A DNA stretch of 64,000 nucleotides from Phoronis australis (Eukaryota; Phoronida; Phoronidae). The position numbers and the translations under genes were made by a program. The DNA is taken from positions 339,586 through 403,585 of the forward strand of contig NMRA01000383.1 in the NCBI GenBank assembly GCA_002633005.1, given 5' to 3'. Positions 15,101-24,100 of the stretch are shown here, piece after piece (the stretch's first letter is position 1; each line of letters opens with the position of its first letter). The notes below the pieces were generated by a model. It was given only the letters and a program-made list of their open reading frames with translations, had not been told where the DNA came from and did no database searches.

Positions 15101-18100
15101 ACTGTAACAGTTTTCAGCTCTCCAACTCCGATAATACACATGCATATGCGCTAAAAGAAATCGGACTAGCTGCTGCTTCAAATCGCCACTGTTTTGTTTA
15201 CCTCTACAACAGAGGGAAGCAGGTGTATCAAATTACAACAACAGAGGGAAGCACGTGTATCAAATTACTACAACAGAGGGAAGCACGTGTATCAAATTAC
15301 TACAACAGAGGGAAGCACGTGTACCAAATTACAACAACAGAGGGATCAAATTACCTGAAAAAGCTGAGAACCAGATTATAAATCTCGCCGACACAGCCCT
15401 TAACATTACTCGTGTACTCTCTCACTAGTACTGTCATGATCTTCAGTTGGAAACTGAGAATCTTCAACGATTTCTGGAAAGTCTTGTCATCACCTTGACT
15501 CAAACGCTTTCATAAAACATAATATACAGTGAATCAAACTATTATACAGTCTCTGTTGACACAAACAACATGGCAGACAATACTTCTGCATTATTATTAT
15601 TATTATTTATTCATTATAGTGACATAAGGGTGCCAGTAAATATATGATCTAAAATACAGAATATTCACCACACCCCCAGCCTCAGCAATACCAGAAAAGA
15701 CACCAATGATTTCCAAAAGAGTCCCACTTCCACTATCTGTATTGTTTTTGCATGTCTGGTATGTACGGAACATGTTGTATTGCAAGAGGATATTTTTGAC
15801 CTGAAAACGACTGTTTAAATATTTTCTACCACTTTTCTCAAGTCAACAGGCTCGTTGCTAGACTTCACGTAAAAGTTTCCAAGCTGCCTACAAAAGCACT
15901 TAGCCTTTATCTTACAAGAACACACTCATAAAGCCCTCGGTCAAATAAGGGTGCCAGCCCACCAGTTTTCTGAAAGAACGTGTCCGCCAAGGGTGGTTAC
16001 TTTAGATGGAAAATCACTTGGATAAAAACAGTTTCCTTGAGGCAAATTTGGAAATTCAAAGTAAAATACTGCCCACTTCCTGTTTTTTATGGTTCCTTTC
16101 CCAGTAGCTACCTAGGTAATTAAAGCTTTAGTACACTTATACAACACACTACAACCAATGCAGGTAAGCATGATTATTTTCAATTAAGAAGCTTAATCTA
16201 ATAATTGCAGATGGTCTGGTATATGCTGTACCAGAAGAGCGTAGGCCGCTCATATGGGCCCATTGCACCGGTGACCTGGAACCAATTTTATCCTTTAGTA
16301 ATATAGAGTTAAAACCGTGCTGAAGAGCTGGAGACCTGACTCAAGGGTCCAACAGTGTGCCTCAGTGGGACTCGAACCCATGACCTTGAGTAAAAGAAAC
16401 TTATCTCACTAAGCCACACTGCCTCCTCTAATTAGTTCGGTTTGTTGACAACTTCACGGACTTTCCGCACATGGTTAATGTGTACCTTAGCTTTTATAAT
16501 ATGCATTCTAAAATTACATGAGAGCAAATGTCTTCAGAGAGAAAGAGAGAGCATGCACCAGTCCTTCATTTCACTGATTCACTTAGTCGTCTGTAGTGCA
16601 TAAATTATTTACAATTAGAATTTTCTGGCAGACACAAGATAGCGATAAATATGCACTAGCACACTCACTCTGTACATTAGAACAGTTTTCAGATACATCT
16701 GGCTTACCTGTCCCCACCTATCCACATGCGGTATCAACTGGAATAAGTGTGAATAGGACTGGTCCATTTCCTGGCAGAGGGAGGATATCATTGGCCTTGC
16801 ATCCAAATGTTCTATTAACAATGACCTGTAGTGGCTACACAACCTGCAATGGAATGTGTCAAAATATTTATTCACTTAATTTGCACATAAATATCTTAAA
16901 TGTCATTTTTTTATTTGTCAAACAGACTCATTATGGTGTTGTAATTAATTATAATTCTGCCTTTGGCTTTCAAAAACAGGACTTTTATGATTTCACACAG
17001 CTTTTCTGAGCTTTCATCTTGGACACTGTTATCACACTGAATTTGGTCATGTTATTGATACCATTGTTTTGCTATAAATATACCTTTCTTTTTATTCTAT
17101 TTTACCAACAACACATGGTCACGTGACACAATTAATAACAAAATGTTGAAAAGTCAAAAATCAAACTCTACAGGCTTTCAACTTTTAGAAAAAAAAACAC
17201 TCCTACTTATTGAGCTAAAACCTACACCTACAAGTGGAAAACAAAAACAGCAACAGAGTGCAGAATGAAAACCAACGTTTTAATATTAAGCAAATATCAT
17301 CTTCAAGTACAAGGATGACACGGAATAGAACAAATTATCGGAACAGAATGTACACTTCATGACGCGAAGTGTACATTCTGTTCCGATAATTTGTTCTATT
17401 CCGTAGAGTTTGATTTTTTGCTGTTTTTGTTTTCCACTTGTAGGTATAGAATTTAGCTCAATAAGTAGAAGTGTTATTTTTTCTAAAAGTTGAAATCCAT
17501 AGTTTTGTAGACATCTGGCTAAATACAGAGTCAAAGACACTTCCAAAAATTCCAAAATTCCCACATCTATACATCAAAATTAGAACTGCTTAATGTGAAT
17601 TTTGAACAGACTAGAGAATCAAATCAATTACAATCAGGCCACCAAGTCAAAGTCATACTTAGACAGTGTTTTCCATGTGGTAATCATGATTTTGGCGTCC
17701 AACTGGCTGACGACCTTGGTCAATTCGTGGAAACCGTAACATACTGAAATAAAAATACCAATGACGCATGAGGCAGTTTTGGTTGGGAGAAACAGAAGTT
17801 TTGTATGCAAAAAGTTTGTCTTTATGGACAAATCGTCAATTTCTAAAGAAAAATCCCGACTTTTAAGAAAAAAATGCAATCAAATGATTTCAAGCATCAG
17901 GACATTGCTGTCACGCACATAACGCAATTCTGAAATCATAAAGGATTTTAAAAGTATAGTTTTTACCACTAATTCTTTAAACTTCTTGAAGAAATTTGAT
18001 CCCAGGAAACACATAACAGGTATCATGTTATCTTTAAAGTGCTTAAAACCAATATTTACTTAGTACCTTTTTGACAAGAGACTACATTGCCAGCATCATT

Positions 18101-21100
18101 AAACCTTCCTTTATAGCATTGCATATCACAACATCGTGAATTCAACGTTCCAAATACGGGAAAACAGAGAAAGCAACTTCAGTTGAAAGTTTCTAAGCTC
18201 CACAGACATGAGAATGGTGCATGAATGTACTCAGCGCCACTGTCTAATGTACACCAACACGCAAGTTTCTTGCTTTGTGCAACACATGCCATATACCCAC
18301 TTCTCTGATGTCTAAAGGGAAAGCGCCACAGCGTGGTCAAATACTAAGTTATCACAACCACCAACGTAACCCCTCGACATTCCTTATTATACCATAACCC
18401 ACGCAAAAACAAACAGCAACATCTTACCACTTTCCACACTAAACACAATGGAGGATGACTGATGCGGTCATTGGAAGACTCGATTTTATGTGGTATGTTT
18501 CGACCAATATATGCTCATACCTCGAGATCAGCTAATGTTCTAATTAGACAGATGGTCGACTGGGGAGGGAGTTGTTTCTTGGTGTTTTGATACAAAATTG
18601 GTGGCGGTTTAAGCACGTTAAACAAGACTTACTTGTACACAAATTCTCCAAGTCCTTCGGTGAACTGTCCTTGTCCAGATGAATTTTATCAATAAGAGCA
18701 GTAAATATCTGAAAACAACCACTAGAATTCCCAACACGCAAAACACAATTCATCTTCATTTTATTTTTTCCTCCACTTAATATTGCGGTAAAAATTCTTC
18801 AACTTGGGACACAATAAGGCGGACAGGTGAAATTTCATTTTACTAAATTTTTCAACAAAACTAAATTTTCAGGAAAATTTACAATGCTTTTAGCATGATT
18901 TGTATGACATAGCTATTACCAAACAACATTACGTAAAATTTTGAGCATTTGCAACAATGTGGTAAGCCTCTACAAAATAGAAATATGGTAATTTTAGCAA
19001 TTATTGTTGTCCCAAATTGAATTTTTTTACAGGAAACTTACTCAAGCATGACGACTAGTTCAATTTTTGTTACGCACAATACATGCTGTTGTTTTGTCAT
19101 ACAGCTGGCATGCACTCTAATCAACAATCGCCCACAGCATGACTCCTATTGAGTTTAGTTGCAATCGAACACAAGATGGCCATGTGGTGGCCATTTTTCG
19201 CTTTATTAAATGAAGTAATACAGTAAAATCTCACAAATTCAGGACAACATGTCGGACAAGTGAAGTTCTACTTTTTCATTTTTTGATAAAAGATAGACCA
19301 AACTGTCTCCACAGAACATACTAGAAAGACGCCATCCACCTTAAGACATTCACTGGGAGTCTATAATCTTTAATAAGAAACAGCTGTTCTTGACTACAAC
19401 TTAAATACCTAAGAAGTAATAAATACCATTTGAAGGGAATGCGTCCTCTTGAACATGGCCGACAATTTCTCAGACACAGATCCCAGTAAGTCACCATAGA
19501 GGGATCCACTGTCCTAAAAACAAAGCAAACGCTATTAGCAGTGAGCAGCAAATCAACAGAGAGGAAATACTGAGTTCAAGAAAGGCGTCAGGTTGTAAAT
19601 GAGAGCCTTCCAGGGCTTTGACACGAATGGACGTTATCTGGCAAGAGCCTCGACTGGTCAGTAGTTTACAGACAATAACAAGTATGCTGCAAATTGTTTG
19701 AGACCTTTATTGCATTAATTAGCTTATTTCAAAATTTTGATTTATAGCCATGAATACATAACAAACTTTGTTAATGACTAGCACAGATTATCAAGTTTTA
19801 AACTCATCAGCGGCCAGTAAATCAAATCAAAAGATTGACGCATCCGTTTTCTGTCACGGCAATACCGAAAGGCTCGCAAAATTTTATTGAGCAGATTTTA
19901 GGCATGCATTTGAACAATGAAACAGAAATGAAAAAAGATTGCACTGCGTGTTACCTGACAGTGTTTGTACGAGTTCTTTAGCACCGGTAGAACAACATGC
20001 AAGAGGGAGTGAATGTGACGCATGTGCAACAGGTCAAAGGTCAACATGTGCTGGATCATCTCATGTAGGTCCCACAATAGTCTAATGGCGAGCTGGAACA
20101 GAAAATGAGGTCACACTGACATGACAAGAGCGTAGGCAAACAAATGTAGACTTCATCACACTTTCAGCAGTTTCAGATTCTTTCTGGGCCCGTCTAATCT
20201 CGGTATTTGAAACTTGATTTGAAAACTGACCAATTGCTTGGAATGGTGCCTACCTCTAGATGGTCCATAACAGCAGCCTGTACTTGACTGTCTAAATCAC
20301 CACTGTCCAGCAGATCACACACGCCACACAATGTCTGGTCAAACACGACACACACCTGAATTGATATAATACATGTCAATGATGAGACACAGGAGAGACA
20401 CAGGTGAGACATTACTGCTTTCACTCTCATTGTGTTCTAAGAGCATTTCAGAGTCAAAATTTCATTTCTTTGCATTATTTGAAATAGAAAAAATAAACAC
20501 ATAGCCACGACAGAGGCAACCAGCACAGTACAGTAAAATCTCACCAGTTTAGGACACAATCTGGTGGACACGTTCAAATTTATTTTCTCGCTTTTTCCTA
20601 AATTATACACAGTACAAAAATGATGCTGTGCCATATCCAAGTTCTGTAACCATAGCTACCAACAGAAAGTATTCTGGACACTTGTGGGCATTCACAGCAA
20701 TGACTGAAGCCCTTGAAGAAGGACATAAAAATGTAATGGCCAGTATTTTGTCCAAAAATTGCCAAATGTTTCCGTGTTACCAAACTCTACCTTGTCTGTT
20801 ATATGCGACACAAGTACCTCCTCCATGGACGTTGGATCAACACTGGGCAATACATATTTAGTAACACAGTCCAGCACATCTGTCAAGAGAAGAGTAAGGG
20901 CTTGGAGTGATCAATGACAAAAAAGAGGAAGAATTTCCAGATGATGTATTGTTCCACAAATAAATAAGTTTGTGTGTTAGAAATATTTTTTCAGTGGTAA
21001 AATTTAACTGAAATGAAGGTTTTTGCAAGAATAAAGTCAAAATAATGAAACAAGAGCAATGCGAAGCGTTGAAATGCGCCCACGAATGCATTGCAAATGG

Positions 21101-24100
21101 TGTGCTTTTAGGGTTATTTATTTGTATCAAAAAATGGCCACTAGATGGCGCAAAATCATACAATTCATCCAAAAACAGGAACATGCCATATTTCATAAAA
21201 ATCTGTCAAGGAACTTCAGAGAAACAAAGGAAAACAGAATAAAATGAAATTGCCACTAGTGGGCACAGTGTCCGTTGGATCCGCGTGAAAGTCGTCGTCG
21301 TCGTCTGTTGTTATCTTCATATAGATACACTTACTAAATTTAGTAAAGATCCTGCAGTGGGTTTAGGAGATACGTGTGCAACTATGGGCGCAAAACAAAA
21401 CTACCACTAGTAGCTGCCACAGTAGTGAGTCACCATCATCAAAGGTCGTCTTCACACTGAGAACATAGATGCCAATTTTCAAATGATTTGCTTGATACAA
21501 GGGTGGACACCAAAAACGAGATTTGAAAACAGCAAAAAATGACCACTAGGTGGTGCAAAATATATAGATTCCATCCAAAAACAGGAACATAGTGTCATCA
21601 CAACAATAGATGCCTATATTTAAAATTTTATGAAAATCTGTTGAGGACCTTTGAAGATACCAAGTTAAACGTAAAAACTAAAATTGCCACTAGGGGGCAC
21701 AGCAGTAGTCAGATCTGTCCGAAAGTCGTCGTCGTCCGTAGACAACATCATATAAATACACTTGTTAAATTAAGTAAGGATCCTGCGAACGGTTTAGGAG
21801 ATATAGCCATAGGTGCAACAAAAACAAAACTGCCACTAGGAGGTGCCACAGTAGTAATCGTCGGAAAATCGTCAACTGTCCTCTTTATAGTAAGCACATA
21901 CATGCCAATTTTCACAATCATCCTTTGAGCGATTTGGTTGATAGAGGGGTGGACTCAAAAAACAGACTCGAAAACAGTAAAAATGGCCACTAGGTGGCGC
22001 AAACTACATCGAATCCATCCGAAAATGGGAGGATAGCGTCATCCCACTAATAGGTGCCTACATATAAAATTTCATGAAAATCTGTTAAGGACCTTTGAAG
22101 ATACAAAGGTAAACGTAAAAAAAATAAAATTGCCACTAGGGGGCACACCGGTAGTCGGATCTGTCCAAGTCGTCGTCGTCCATTGTTAACATCATATAAA
22201 TATACTTACTAAATTTCGTAAAGATCCTTCGAACGGTTTAGGAGATACTGCCATGGGCACAAAAAATAAAAATGCCACTAGGAGGCGCCACAGTAGTCGA
22301 AATCGTCGGAAAATCATCGTCAACCGTCCTCTTCGTAGTAAGCACATACACGTCAATTTTCACAATCATCCTTTGAGCGGTTTGGTTGATAGAGGTGTGG
22401 ACGCAAAAAACAGACTCGAAAACAGTAAAAATGGCCACTAGGTGGCGCAAACTACGTCGAATCCATCCGAAAACGAGAGGATAGCATCATCTCACTACTA
22501 GGTGAAAATCCGTTCGGACTTTGAAGATACAAAGGTAAGGGTTTTGGAGATAGAGCAGCAGACGCCGGACGGAGATGATGGCATAATGCGTCCACATATA
22601 TGAACATGTGGGTGTATAAAAAAGAAACAAAAAAGAGTAAACTGGAAATCAACAAGGCTTGGAATAACCAATGACAAATAGAGGAAAAATTTCCAGGTGA
22701 TGTACAAATAAATAGGGTTATGTGATAGAAATAAACTGAATTAAACATTTTCACATGTCTAAGGTTACAATAATGATACAAGGGCGACAAAAAAACAGGA
22801 AATAAAATAAGAGGAAATCAAAACAAACAAGATGACAACCTCTTAAAAGAGGGAAAGTGTTAAGACAAAATAGAAACCAAAAATGAGAAAATTCCAAGAC
22901 CTGAAGAGTCTAGAGGAAGGCGAGGAAACAAAAACATTAATCAACACAAACATCACCACATCAATTCAAATGTTCCTCAGAGCCCTTAGAAAATTTGCGT
23001 AAAAACCTTACAAAGCAAATATGCTTCGAGAAAAACTGAGGAAAAAATTTGAAAGCATGACCACATATTGTCCTCTACTACAGAACCACGAACAATTAAA
23101 TGGTCAGAAATTTGTCAATGCTGCTAAAGAAACTAAAATACAATAATTAGCAGAAATGATTAACTATTATTAAATAGTGACTGGGAGAGAGACTGCTACA
23201 AACCAAACCGGTATCTCCCAATAAATAATTCCTCTCGAAAATGAAGCATTTGTCTTGTCAAACAATAGAAACGAGCTTTCAAAGCTATACGCCATTAAGG
23301 AAAAACATATTGACAACGTGACTTCACCATGTTTTAAGGCAAGAATGCGCACCAATAAAACTCCTGCTGTGCTCGGAATCTTCCAACTGTTTCTGTAAGA
23401 TAGATGAATACAATCAAAATGTTAGTTAACTTAATTTATTGTGATGACCTGGATGTTGACAAACAAACCCAAATTTGGGTCACACAGTTACAGTACACAA
23501 GTCACATTACGAAGTACACCGATCAAAAAGTCTACACATGGAACAATAAATATTTACCGTGATCTAGTACCACGATGAACAAACGTGTTAGGACTGCATT
23601 TCTTTTCTCACCAATCTGTTCTGACAAACATGTCTTCCTACCTCATGAACCTCAGCTCCTTTCACTCTCTGACAGACAACAAGAAAGCACTGTACACTGG
23701 CAACCCCAAGGTACGACTTTTCGGTTCCAAAAGTTATCTTTATTTAATATTATCAAGAGAGCGCCAGGCCTTTATGCAGTGTACGTCCTGGGCGTCCAAA
23801 TGGACACCCTAGCACTAATATGGACGCCCTGGCAAGGACGCCCAATGTAACATTTGGACACCCACTGTCAATAGGAACCTTTCAAGTTTGGACACACACA
23901 TTGTAATGATTACTAGGAAGCCTCTGAAGGCTCACAGTGGGGGCTCTTTTTTCAAAGCAGGAAGAAATATACAAGGTACAAAGTATATACAATGTTGCTA
24001 TGCTCACATTTGGTTGATAGCATTGTAAAAGTCTTGGTCTACACCAATTTTTTATTAAAAATGCTCACTACAGAAGGCTGTTTTGTAAACTTAGATGTAA

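Noticed and set aside
16360-16432. tRNA gene on the minus strand
   Set aside because: Box A and box B are present, but the segment continues into a body shared with 40489-40692, so it is a tRNA-derived SINE; no clean acceptor-stem pairing was seen.
17634-17659. FIRRM exon 7 extended to the GTGGCC donor
   Set aside because: It gives a phase that puts a stop in exon 8; the GTATGA donor at 17658 fits both phase and homology.
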